Below, piece by piece: positions 1-6,554 of a DNA stretch of 16,340 nt. Each line of letters begins with the position of its first letter. Position 1 is the first letter of the stretch. Source of the DNA: an uncultured Intestinimonas sp. (GTDB taxonomy: Bacteria > Bacillota_A > Clostridia > Oscillospirales > Oscillospiraceae); the NCBI GenBank assembly GCA_958435885.1, contig CAUBHZ010000006.1, positions 1 to 16,340 on the forward strand. The letters are read 5' to 3'. Made by a program: the position numbers and the translations under genes. The notes under the pieces were generated by a model, which worked only from the letters and a program-made list of their open reading frames with translations, searched no databases and was not told the DNA's origin.

Positions 1-1565
1 CCGTCAGTGGTCTTCTGGATGGTGAAGGTGTCGTCGATGGCCTCGGTCTGGCCGTCGGCGGTCACCTGGTAGGTGACGATGGAGAAGGAGTCGGCGTCCA
101 TCTCGATGACGGAGTAGGAGGGCAGCCAGTTCTGGCTCCGGTTGGCGATGTAGTCCTGCTGGGCGGCGATGAGCTCGTAGAACTTGGAGCCGGAGGCGGA
201 GTTGGCGGTCATGTACAGGGTGCCCTTGGGGTTGACCACGGTGTTGCCGGTGGTGTCCTCAATGGTGTAGCAGCCGTTGTCGACCTGGAAGGCGTCGTGG
301 GCAGCGGTACCGGCGGTGTCACCCTCCTCGGGGTACAGGGGGATCTTCTCGTCGGTCTGGGTGTTGTAGGCGTTGTCCCAGTCGTAGTCGCTGCCGTCCT
401 CGTTGAGACGGAACTCATAGGTGCCGTGGGTCTGGCCGTCACCGTAGAGCAGCTTGGAGCGGCTGTAGGTGTGGTCGTGGCCCTGGAGCACCACGTCGAT
501 GTCGTACTCGTCAAAGATGGGGGTGAGCTGGGTGCGCAGGATCATGCCGTCGGTGTCAGAGTGGTCCAGGCCGGTGCCGTAGATGTCCTGGTGGATGGTC
601 ACGATGCGCCAGGCAGCGTCGGGGTCGGAGGCCACGGCCTCCTGGATGGTCTTCTCGTGCTCGGCCACGTTATAGTTGTTGGTGTTGAGGACGATGAAGA
701 GACCGGAGCCGTAGGAGTAATAGTAGTCGCCGCCGGCCTCCGTCTCACCGTAGCCGGTGGTGTTGGGGTTGTTGAAGTGGTAGGTGTAGTCGGGGTTCAG
801 GGAGTCGTGGTTGCCGATGGTGGTGGCCACGGGCAGGCCGGAGAGCACGGAGGAGGACAGGTAGCCCGCGTACTCCTCTTCCTTGGCTTTACCGGTCTTG
901 TTGACCTGGTCGCCGGCGGAGATGATGAAGTTCAGGTCGGGGTTCTGGGCGGAGGCGATCTCCAGGGTGCGGTTCCAGGCGAAGGCATCGTTGCGGGCGG
1001 CGGTGTTGGCGGCGCCGGAGTCGCCCTTCAGGGTGTCGCTGCCCTGGGTCTGGCCCTTGGAGGCGCCGATCTGGGGATCGCCCACGTAGAGGATCTTCAC
1101 GCTCTCAAAGCTGCCGGTATTGTACTCCTGGACCTCGGTCTGCACGCCGTTCTTCTCCACGGTGTAGTAGTAGGTGGTGTTGGGCTCCAGGCCGGTCACC
1201 ACCACGTGGTTGTAGTCGTAGGCCACGCCGTCGGTGAGGCTGGTGTCCACCTGGCCGGAGGTGCCGGTGAAGGCGGTCAGGCTGTTCTTGTCGGTACCGA
1301 AGTGGACCACGGGGGTGGCGGTCTTGCCGGTCTCGCTCTTGCTGTACCAGGCGAAGTTGAGCTGGGTCTCGTCGGCGCCGGGGGTCAGGGAGACCTTGGT
1401 GTAGTCCGTGGCCACGCTCTCCCACTGGCTCACCCAGGCCTGCCACTCGGCGGAGCCGCCCGTGACGCTGCTGTCGTTGTAGCTGGCCGCCAGCGCGAAG
1501 GGACAGGCGCTCAGGGCCAGGGTGCCGGCCAGGACACCGGCAAGGATCTTGTTGCGTTTCTGCAT
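1..1565 (-). CDS. Exported purple-acid-phosphatase-like metallophosphoesterase (3' end outside window)
   Basis: Predicted extracellular calcineurin-type phosphoesterase. 521 codons are visible and the frame is still open at the left edge, so the C-terminus is missing. Residues 1-27 form a signal peptide (basic start MQKRNK, hydrophobic core, cleavage near ALA-A). Residues about 55-150 look like the Fn3-like N-terminal domain of purple acid phosphatases. The metal-site motifs follow in order: GDPQ (D163), SAGDQ (D219), GNHD (N252, H253), TIHQD (H325) and GHDH (H363, H365). The ATG at 1563-1565 is preceded by AAGGAAG at suitable spacing and gives the signal peptide directly. It has its own promoter and is not in an operon with the symporter upstream. 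The likely role is hydrolysing phosphomonoesters or phosphodiesters outside the cell; the substrate is not readable from sequence. The fold assignment is firm, the substrate class is not. Confidence 0.88.
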   Translation of the reverse strand, partial: MQKRNKILAGVLAGTLALSACPFALAASYNDSSVTGGSAEWQAWVSQWESVATDYTKVSLTPGADETQLNFAWYSKSETGKTATPVVHFGTDKNSLTAFTGTSGQVDTSLTDGVAYDYNHVVVTGLEPNTTYYYTVEKNGVQTEVQEYNTGSFESVKILYVGDPQIGASKGQTQGSDTLKGDSGAANTAARNDAFAWNRTLEIASAQNPDLNFIISAGDQVNKTGKAKEEEYAGYLSSSVLSGLPVATTIGNHDSLNPDYTYHFNNPNTTGYGETEAGGDYYYSYGSGLFIVLNTNNYNVAEHEKTIQEAVASDPDAAWRIVTIHQDIYGTGLDHSDTDGMILRTQLTPIFDEYDIDVVLQGHDHTYSRSKLLYGDGQTHGTYEFRLNEDGSDYDWDNAYNTQTDEKIPLYPEEGDTAGTAAHDAFQVDNGCYTIEDTTGNTVVNPKGTLYMTANSASGSKFYELIAAQQDYIANRSQNWLPSYSVIEMDADSFSIVTYQVTADGQTEAIDDTFTIQKTTD

Positions 1566-1616
1566 CTGTTCCAACTTCCTTTGTCATTTGGTTTGTTTGC
1601 TCAGTAACCGTGACGC

Positions 1617-1645
1617 AGTATAACACGCAAAAATTCAGCTTACAA
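1617..1645 (-). promoter_or_regulatory. Sigma-70-type promoter of the metallophosphoesterase gene
   Basis: On the minus strand, -35 TTGTAA (1640-1645) and -10 TATACT (1617-1622) are separated by exactly 17 bp. The -10 matches consensus at 5 of 6 positions and the -35 at 4 of 6. The predicted start lies about 45 nt upstream of the ATG. Confidence 0.65.
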
Positions 1646-1727
1646 TACGTTTTCTGCAACATTTACGCGCTTTTTACTTTGTTTACAGGACTGTTATGAG
1701 ATGGTTACATACCGGCCCCGGAGGCGC

Positions 1728-1756
1728 AGAAAAGCCGGAGCATTGGCTCCGGCTTT
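1728..1756 (-). terminator. Intrinsic terminator after the sodium:alanine symporter gene
   Basis: An 11-bp perfect stem (AAAGCCGGAGC with GCTCCGGCTTT) has a 4-nt loop and is followed on the minus strand by a short T-rich run (TTTTCTG). It lies about 20 nt past the symporter stop codon and upstream of the phosphoesterase promoter, so it separates the two transcripts. Confidence 0.75.
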
Positions 1757-1777
1757 CCGCTGTTGTCCGTTCTGTGC

Positions 1778-3196
1778 TCAGGCCTTTCCGGCCTTTTTCC
1801 GGCCCCGGCCGTGGGCGATCCGCACCACCGTACCCGTCAGGGCGAAGAGGGCTATGGCGTTGGGGATCACCATCAGGTTGTTGAACATGTCGGTGAGCTC
1901 CCACACCAGATCGTTGGACATGAGGGTACCCAGGAAGATGAAGATCAGCGCTATGACCGCGTATACGGGGACGGCCTTTTTGCCGAACAGGTAGATCACG
2001 TTGATCTTGCCGAACAGATTCCAGCCCAGCACGGTGGAGAAGGCGAAGAAGAACAGGCACACCGCCACGAACATGGCGCCCGCCTCGCTGCCAAACACGG
2101 TGCCAAAGGCCACCTGGGCCAGATTGGTCTTGCTGATGCCCTCGGGGATGACACCGGAGTAGAGGATGCCGCCCTCGGTGTACAGGGTGGAGATGATCAC
2201 CAGGGCGTTGAGGGTGAGGACCACGAAGGTGTCGATGAACACGCCGACCATGGCCACCACGCCCTGGTCGTGGGGGTCCTTCACGTTGGCCTGTGCGTGG
2301 GCGTGGGGGGTGGAACCCATACCGGCCTCGTTGGAGAAGAGTCCCCGCTTGGCACCCTGGCTGATGGCGGTCTTGATGGCGTAGCCAAAGCCGCCGCCGA
2401 TAATGGCCTGGGGCTGGAAGGCGTAGCGGAAGATCAGGGCAAAGGTCTCGGGCAGGTAGGCCAGCCGGGCCACCAGCACCGCCAGACCGCCCACCAGAAA
2501 GATCACCGCCATGATGGGGACCAGCTTCTCCGTCACCGCGGCCAGGCGGTCGATGCCGCCCAGGAAGATCACCGCGCAGATGACCACCAGAACGATGCCC
2601 ACCACCCAGGAGGGCACGTGGAAGGCAGTCTGGAAGGTGGAGCCGATGGAGTTGGACTGGACCATACAGCCCATGAAGCCCAGGGCCAGGATGATGGCCA
2701 CGGCGAAGAAGCCGGCCAGGAACTTGCCGAAAGCCCCTTTGAAGGCGGTAGTGATGTAGTAAACAGGGCCGCCGTGGATGGCGCCCTGCTCATCCACCAC
2801 CCGGGTCTGGATGGCCAGGGTGGCCTCGGCATAGATGGTGGCCATGCCGAAGAAGGCAATGATCCACATCCAGAAGATGGCGCCCGGTCCGCCGGTGAGG
2901 ATGGCGCCTGAGGCGCCCACGATGTTGCCGGTGCCCACCTGGGCGGCGATGGCGGTGGCCAGGGCCTGGAAGGAGCTCATGCCCCGCTCCTGCCGCCCGC
3001 CCCGCAGGGACAGGTTGCCGAACACCCGCCGCATACCCTCTCCGAAGCAGCGCACCTGGATGAAGCGGGTGCGGATGGAGTACCACAGCCCCACGCCGAT
3101 GAGCAGAAAGACCAGGATATAACTGGACAGGGTCACATTGATGTTGCAGACAACGTGATAGAGCCAGGCTTCCAGTGCTTGAAATGCTTCCAACAT
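1778..3196 (-). CDS. Sodium:alanine/glycine symporter (AGCS family)
   Basis: Inner-membrane secondary transporter that couples Na+ entry to uptake of small neutral amino acids such as alanine or glycine. The protein is 472 aa, normal for the family, and strongly hydrophobic with about ten or eleven membrane segments. Family hallmarks are the glycine-rich AAQVGTGNIVGASGAILTGG-type segment (residues 84-103) and SNEAGMGSTPHAHA (289-302), which belong to the Na+/substrate site region. The ATG at 3194-3196 was chosen because it has AGGAG nine bases upstream. The open frame continues 69 codons further upstream, but that extension translates the riboswitch and terminator and is not coding. The glycine riboswitch before the gene makes glycine, or glycine plus alanine, the likely physiological substrate. 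Confidence 0.93.
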   Translation of the reverse strand: MLEAFQALEAWLYHVVCNINVTLSSYILVFLLIGVGLWYSIRTRFIQVRCFGEGMRRVFGNLSLRGGRQERGMSSFQALATAIAAQVGTGNIVGASGAILTGGPGAIFWMWIIAFFGMATIYAEATLAIQTRVVDEQGAIHGGPVYYITTAFKGAFGKFLAGFFAVAIILALGFMGCMVQSNSIGSTFQTAFHVPSWVVGIVLVVICAVIFLGGIDRLAAVTEKLVPIMAVIFLVGGLAVLVARLAYLPETFALIFRYAFQPQAIIGGGFGYAIKTAISQGAKRGLFSNEAGMGSTPHAHAQANVKDPHDQGVVAMVGVFIDTFVVLTLNALVIISTLYTEGGILYSGVIPEGISKTNLAQVAFGTVFGSEAGAMFVAVCLFFFAFSTVLGWNLFGKINVIYLFGKKAVPVYAVIALIFIFLGTLMSNDLVWELTDMFNNLMVIPNAIALFALTGTVVRIAHGRGRKKAGKA

Positions 3197-3220
3197 ACGT
3201 CCTCTCTCCTCTTTCAGAAC

Positions 3221-3252
3221 AAAAAACAGGCCGTGGGTCCACCCACGGCCTG
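3221..3252 (-). terminator. Riboswitch-controlled intrinsic terminator in the symporter leader
   Basis: On the minus strand CAGGCCGTGGGT is followed almost directly by ACCCACGGCCTG and then TTTTTTG. This makes a very stable hairpin of about 11 bp with a U-tract. It sits between the glycine aptamers and the ribosome binding site, which is the expected place for a transcriptional expression platform. I could not resolve a clear antiterminator; the segment 3253-3305, with a CCCG-TTTA-CGGG hairpin, may contribute. Confidence 0.85.
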
Positions 3253-3306
3253 AAAAGATAAACATCACCCGTAAACGGGCCGAAACAACGGTCCGCAACG
3301 GGGTCC

Positions 3307-3490
3307 ATTCTCTGTCCTTTTGCCTGAGAGATTGACGGCGCGTCACTGCGCCGTTTTGCCCCTTCGGCACCCAGTTCATGAGCTTCTCCAGAGTGACATT
3401 CACGCACAGTCCTCATTCCTGACCGGAACGCCTGAGAGTGTTACTCCTTCGGCAAGCCAACGGCTTTTTTCTGGGCGCTTCTACTGTCTG
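3307..3490 (-). promoter_or_regulatory. Tandem glycine riboswitch (gcvT-type, two aptamers)
   Basis: Two successive glycine aptamers are readable on the minus strand. Aptamer I (about 3487 down to 3406) has TTGCCGAAGGAGTAA (3441-3455), then CTCTCAGGC, and is closed by ACAGT/ACTGT. Aptamer II (about 3395 down to 3310) has GTGCCGAAGGGGCAA, then a 7-bp hairpin (ACGGCGC/GCGCCGT, 3335-3354), ATCTCTCAGGCAAAAGGACAG, and a CTCT/AGAG closing helix. These are the conserved features of the class. The paired arrangement and the following terminator indicate glycine-dependent control of transcription of the symporter. An off-switch would make sense for an importer and is how such switches work in front of sodium:alanine symporters in streptococci, but the direction is inferred here. 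Confidence 0.93.
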
Positions 3491-3511
3491 TCCTGTTCGA
3501 TTGTGATGGAC

Positions 3512-3540
3512 ATTATACCGCCATCGGCGGACAATGTCAA
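3512..3540 (-). promoter_or_regulatory. Perfect-consensus sigma-70 promoter for the riboswitch-symporter transcript
   Basis: On the minus strand TTGACA (3535-3540) and TATAAT (3512-3517) are separated by 17 bp, matching consensus at every position. Transcription should start near 3505, just before aptamer I. Such a strong promoter fits a system whose real control point is the downstream riboswitch terminator. Confidence 0.9.
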
Positions 3541-4087
3541 GTCCTGCTTCCGTCCCCTCCCAGGTGGATCATCCCGCACTTAAAGAAGCAGCAGGACTCA
3601 TATCCGTTCCAGGCTATGCCTCTGAGCGGCGTAGCACGCAAAAAGAGGGGCCCTTGGACCGCGATCCGGGTTTGTTTGGCTCTCTTTTGCACTGCTTAGG
3701 CAGTATAGATATCAATAGGAGAGCATGACCCATCGAGGTAGGGAGGTGCTTTTGCACCGTGCAAGCGTTTTGGGCTGAAGCCCCCCTAAGGCAACAAGGT
3801 GTTCCTCCACCTTCCAGCCAACGAGCCGACTCTTGCAGCCTTGTTTCTCCGCAGTTGTTGTCTACTGATTCAGCCTTATTATCTATATTGCATTCAGTTA
3901 GATTTCACAGCTCTGTCCTTCTTATTTCTTATGAACAAGTTTTGAAATAATCGTTTACCTATCAATATCTTCAAATATCGCTTTACTCTGTAATGAAAAC
4001 TTTTGAGATATTTCACTGTGTTCTTTTACTCCCATGCTGTACGAAAGCTAAACTTTACAGAAATTTTTTCCAATTCATTCAGCAAAG
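3541..4087. other. Divergent intergenic spacer, no gene supported
   Basis: Between the symporter promoter (minus) and the activator promoter (plus) there are about 550 bases with no credible coding frame. The spacer holds several structured stretches: AGTCCTGC (3540-3547) paired with GCAGGACT (3591-3598); a longer imperfect hairpin at about 3641-3689 (AAAGAG with CTCTTT as outer arms); the structured repeat at 3741-3783; and AAGGTG/CACCTT (3798-3815). From about 3880 onward the DNA becomes clearly AT-rich, as expected ahead of the activator promoter. A small regulatory RNA is possible but unproven. Confidence 0.5.
3741..3783. repeat. Structured repeat, copy A (partner of 15085-15133)
   Basis: The 36 bases 3741-3776 match 15085-15120 at 29 positions without gaps, ending in an identical AGCGTTTTGGGCT. 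Two hairpins are possible: GGTGC-TTTT-GCACC (3745-3758), then GGGC-TGAA-GCCC. Both can also form in the other copy. One base pair of the first hairpin changes T-A to C-G and another changes G-C to G-T. A further 3' hairpin (AAGGTG/CACCTT) is specific to this copy. Orientation and function are unknown; a dispersed intergenic repeat or part of a small RNA are both possible. Confidence 0.55.
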
Positions 4088-4117
4088 TTGAAAAACCATT
4101 TTCTATCTGTATATAAT
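4088..4117 (+). promoter_or_regulatory. Sigma-70-type promoter of the sigma-54 activator gene
   Basis: TTGAAA (4088-4093) and TATAAT (4112-4117) are 18 bp apart, in an AT-rich setting. Transcription would start near 4124, leaving a leader of about 35 nt before the TTG start. Confidence 0.7.
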
Positions 4118-4158
4118 AAAATATGTGAATATGGGCAAGAGTTACTGGAGGGTCCAAG

Positions 4159-6213
4159 TTGAAAAAAATTGTGATCATCAGCAACATTCCTGTCACAGCA
4201 GATAACCATCGGGCTGTTTTAGAAGGTATCTTTTCTGACGTATCTATCGATGTGGTCACAATCTCCGAAATTCACGGCGGTTTGATCGCATCCGACGTGG
4301 CCGTGGTAACCGCACTGGACATTGTCCCCTACGCTCAGAAGTATCTGGACCCCAAAAGCAGGATCGTCCAATCCAGCTATACCTTAAAGAAAAGTCAGTT
4401 GGAAATGATCCGCAGTTTGGAAGATGCCGGGCCTATCGTGGTGGCTCATGAGACACCCATGGCCGCCATGGCCCGCTGTACGCTCCTTCAGCGTCTGGGA
4501 ATTCCGGCAGAGCAGATGCGGGTCTGGTACCCGGGAATGGACCAGAATCTTCTGAAGGGGAACATCGTCCTTTTCGGCGATATGGTACTTCCGTCCGGAT
4601 ACACCGAGGCCATCCGCATTCGAGGCCGCATGTTCAGCATCATAACCATCTTCGAGATCGCTCTGGGGCTGGGAATCCACAATATCACCTCCACCCCCAG
4701 CTTTGAGGCCTATTTCCAGCAGGTCTGCACGGAATTCAGACCCTCCATCAACGACCTGACCGTCAGCGAGTTCAACGCCATCATGGGCAATGATGCCCAG
4801 CAGAAGGGTCTTCTTGCCTTCACCGGTGATCTGCGCATCTTTTACTGTGACACCTATGTCGCCTCCCTGGTCCAAAAGCCGCCCAAAGATCTCATCGGCA
4901 AGCAGCTCTTTGACGCGCTGCCTTTTCTGCGCTCCTGCCAGATTCACCGGGGCAACGACGCTCAGGAGCAGCTGGTGATTCACGACGGAAAAACCTATGC
5001 CGCCAAGCTCAATATTGTCCTCCAGACGGAGCAGGAGACAGGGTATCTGCAGATCTCCGACTACTGGGCGGAGGAGCAGCGTCAGGGCAAGCTGCGCCGA
5101 CAGGTCACAGAGGGCCGTTCGAAAGCCAAATACACATTTCGGGACATCGCTGGGAACAGTCTGGCACTCTCGGAGTGCAAGGCCATCGCGCAGCGCATGG
5201 CCCGGTCGGATTCCAGCATTCTCATCACCGGGGGGACCGGCGTAGGCAAGGAACTTTTTGCCCAGTCCATCCACAACGCTTCCGCCCGGAGCCAGCAGCC
5301 CTTCATTGCAGTGAACTGCGGCGCACTGGTGGAAAGCTTGCTGGAAAGCGAGCTCTTTGGTTATGAAAAGGGAGCCTTTACCGGCGCCAACAAAAATGGG
5401 AAGCAGGGACTCTTTGAGCTGGCCCATAAGGGCACACTCTTTCTGGACGAGATCGGTGAGATGCCTCTCCACCTCCAAGTCCGCCTGCTCCGGGTCCTTC
5501 AGGAAAAAGAAGTGGTCCGGGTCGGCGGCGACCTTGTTATTCCCGTAGATGTGCGAGTCATCGCCGCTACAAACAAAGATATCCCAGAGCTGATCCGCCA
5601 GAACCGTTTCCGCAGCGACCTTTTCTACCGGCTGAACGTCCTCCCCCTCTACATTCCTCCCCTTTCCGCACGCAGAGAGGATATTCCCCTGCTGATCGAC
5701 TACTTCAAACAGAAGCTAAAAGCCGACTTCACACTGACAGAACAGGCCAAGGAACAGCTTCTGGCCTATCCCTTTCCGGGTAACGTCCGGGAGCTGAGAA
5801 ACTGTGTGGAATATCTCTCCAACCTGGGACTTCGGGAGATCCGTCCCTCGGATCTCCCTCCCTACATTTTGTATCAGACCCCCGGCTCCACGGACATTGG
5901 CTCTGGACCTCCCCCCCTTGCCCTGGAGCGCAGCCGCTCGGAGGCAGCACCGATTACCTCAGAACAGGCCCTGATCCTGCGGGCGGTGGCCTCCTTGAAC
6001 CTCTCCGGACTAGGTGCCGGTCGGCGCAGCATCTGCGCCTATCTGCTCCAGCACCACACGCCCCGCCCGGAATCCTCCGTCCGGCAGGCGCTCGCCTCCC
6101 TCTCTGAGCTGGAGCTCGTCCACATCGGCCGCGGCCGTGGAGGCGTCCGCCTGACAGAGCAGGGCCGTGAAACGCTGCGTGACATGGACATGTCTTCTCT
6201 TTCTTGGATATGA
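4159..6213 (+). CDS. Sigma-54-dependent transcriptional activator with winged-helix C-terminus
   Basis: Cytoplasmic enhancer-binding ATPase that remodels sigma-54 RNA polymerase, 684 aa. Residues 1-190 are a sensor region of the type seen in clostridial activators, with a WYPGM motif near residue 136. Residues about 200-310 look PAS-like. The AAA+ core follows: Walker A GGTGVGKE (K364), the sigma-54 contact loop GAFTGA (405-410), Walker B GTLFLDE (D430, E431), then FRSDLFYRLNVLPL and the FPGNVREL segment. The C-terminus (about 600-680) is not a Fis-type helix-turn-helix but resembles a winged helix ending in GRGRGGVRLTEQG. The start is TTG at 4159, with GGAGG seven bases upstream. A -24/-12 promoter begins 163 bases after its stop, so it most likely controls the transporter operon. 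The inducer is unknown. Confidence 0.93.
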   Translation: MKKIVIISNIPVTADNHRAVLEGIFSDVSIDVVTISEIHGGLIASDVAVVTALDIVPYAQKYLDPKSRIVQSSYTLKKSQLEMIRSLEDAGPIVVAHETPMAAMARCTLLQRLGIPAEQMRVWYPGMDQNLLKGNIVLFGDMVLPSGYTEAIRIRGRMFSIITIFEIALGLGIHNITSTPSFEAYFQQVCTEFRPSINDLTVSEFNAIMGNDAQQKGLLAFTGDLRIFYCDTYVASLVQKPPKDLIGKQLFDALPFLRSCQIHRGNDAQEQLVIHDGKTYAAKLNIVLQTEQETGYLQISDYWAEEQRQGKLRRQVTEGRSKAKYTFRDIAGNSLALSECKAIAQRMARSDSSILITGGTGVGKELFAQSIHNASARSQQPFIAVNCGALVESLLESELFGYEKGAFTGANKNGKQGLFELAHKGTLFLDEIGEMPLHLQVRLLRVLQEKEVVRVGGDLVIPVDVRVIAATNKDIPELIRQNRFRSDLFYRLNVLPLYIPPLSARREDIPLLIDYFKQKLKADFTLTEQAKEQLLAYPFPGNVRELRNCVEYLSNLGLREIRPSDLPPYILYQTPGSTDIGSGPPPLALERSRSEAAPITSEQALILRAVASLNLSGLGAGRRSICAYLLQHHTPRPESSVRQALASLSELELVHIGRGRGGVRLTEQGRETLRDMDMSSLSWI

Positions 6214-6225
6214 TCCAGTTATTGC

Positions 6226-6266
6226 CCCGTTTTATCCCATTTATATATTCAATGGGATAAAACGGG
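6226..6266. promoter_or_regulatory. 16-bp perfect dyad: upstream activator site I, possibly also the activator gene's terminator
   Basis: CCCGTTTTATCCCATT (6226-6241) and its exact reverse complement (6251-6266) flank 9 bases. The centre is about 156 bp before the predicted start of the sigma-54 promoter, a usual distance for enhancer sites. The inner CCCATT/AATGGG core recurs at 6277-6296. A run ACTTTATTTT follows, so the structure could also end the activator transcript 12 bases after its stop codon; both roles are possible. Confidence 0.6.
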
Positions 6267-6276
6267 ACTTTATTTT

Positions 6277-6296
6277 CCCATTTTCCTTGGAATGGG
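6277..6296. promoter_or_regulatory. Second CCCATT-N8-AATGGG dyad: upstream activator site II
   Basis: The core of the preceding dyad is repeated with an 8-base spacer. The two dyad centres are about 40 bp apart, close to four helical turns, so bound activator dimers would face the same side of the DNA. The centre is about 115 bp upstream of the predicted start. Confidence 0.55.
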
Positions 6297-6375
6297 TGCT
6301 CCTTGCCCACGGCAGAAACAGAAAAAACTACCCTTGCACAGCAGAAAAAGGCGAAAAATGCATCTGTCAAAGACC

Positions 6376-6391
6376 TGGCACGGGTCTTGCA
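6376..6391 (+). promoter_or_regulatory. Sigma-54 (-24/-12) promoter of the transport/catabolic operon
   Basis: TGGCACG, four bases, TTGCA: the -24 GG is at 6377-6378 and the -12 GC at 6389-6390, exactly 10 bases apart. This is essentially the consensus for RpoN promoters. It lies after a sigma-54 activator gene and about 165 bases before the solute-binding protein gene, with transcription predicted to start near 6402. Confidence 0.92.
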
Positions 6392-6422
6392 TATTTGTAT
6401 AGGCAGAAACCAACAAATATGC
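6389..6422. repeat. 10-bp inverted repeat over the -12 element and start site (putative operator)
   Basis: GCATATTTGT (6389-6398) and ACAAATATGC (6413-6422) form a perfect dyad with a 14-base spacer. The left arm starts on the -12 GC, and the dyad spans about -13 to +21. Most of the left arm would not be transcribed, so a DNA-level operator is more likely than an RNA hairpin. Confidence 0.5.
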
Positions 6423-6554
6423 TGGTCCTCTCTCAGATGGTCCAGATCAGTCCCAGTTCTGAACAGAAAGGGAGCGTGATACTGATCGGCAAACAGATTC
6501 CTACCGTCCTTCAATGGAATTACACACAGGCCAATCATAACGTAAAAGGAGAGA

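Noticed and set aside
297..1607. 436-codon open frame on the plus strand opposite the phosphoesterase
   Set aside because: It is the GC-biased antisense of a gene with clear phosphoesterase motifs. Its translation is low-complexity Gly/Val-rich and has no ribosome binding site.
1763..2911. 382-codon plus-strand frame opposite the symporter
   Set aside because: His/Gly/Asp-rich antisense translation of a well-supported membrane protein gene.
3197..3403. 69-codon N-terminal extension of the symporter
   Set aside because: It would translate the aptamer and terminator hairpin. The ATG at 3196 has its own ribosome binding site and matches the family start.
3724..3777. 17-codon frame (ATG at 3724 after AGGAGAG) leading into the structured repeat
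   Set aside because: The ribosome binding site is tempting, but the frame is not preserved in the second copy of the repeat.
3759..3950. 63-codon plus-strand frame in the divergent spacer
   Set aside because: GTG start with no good ribosome binding site, composition unlike neighbouring genes, and it begins inside the structured repeat.
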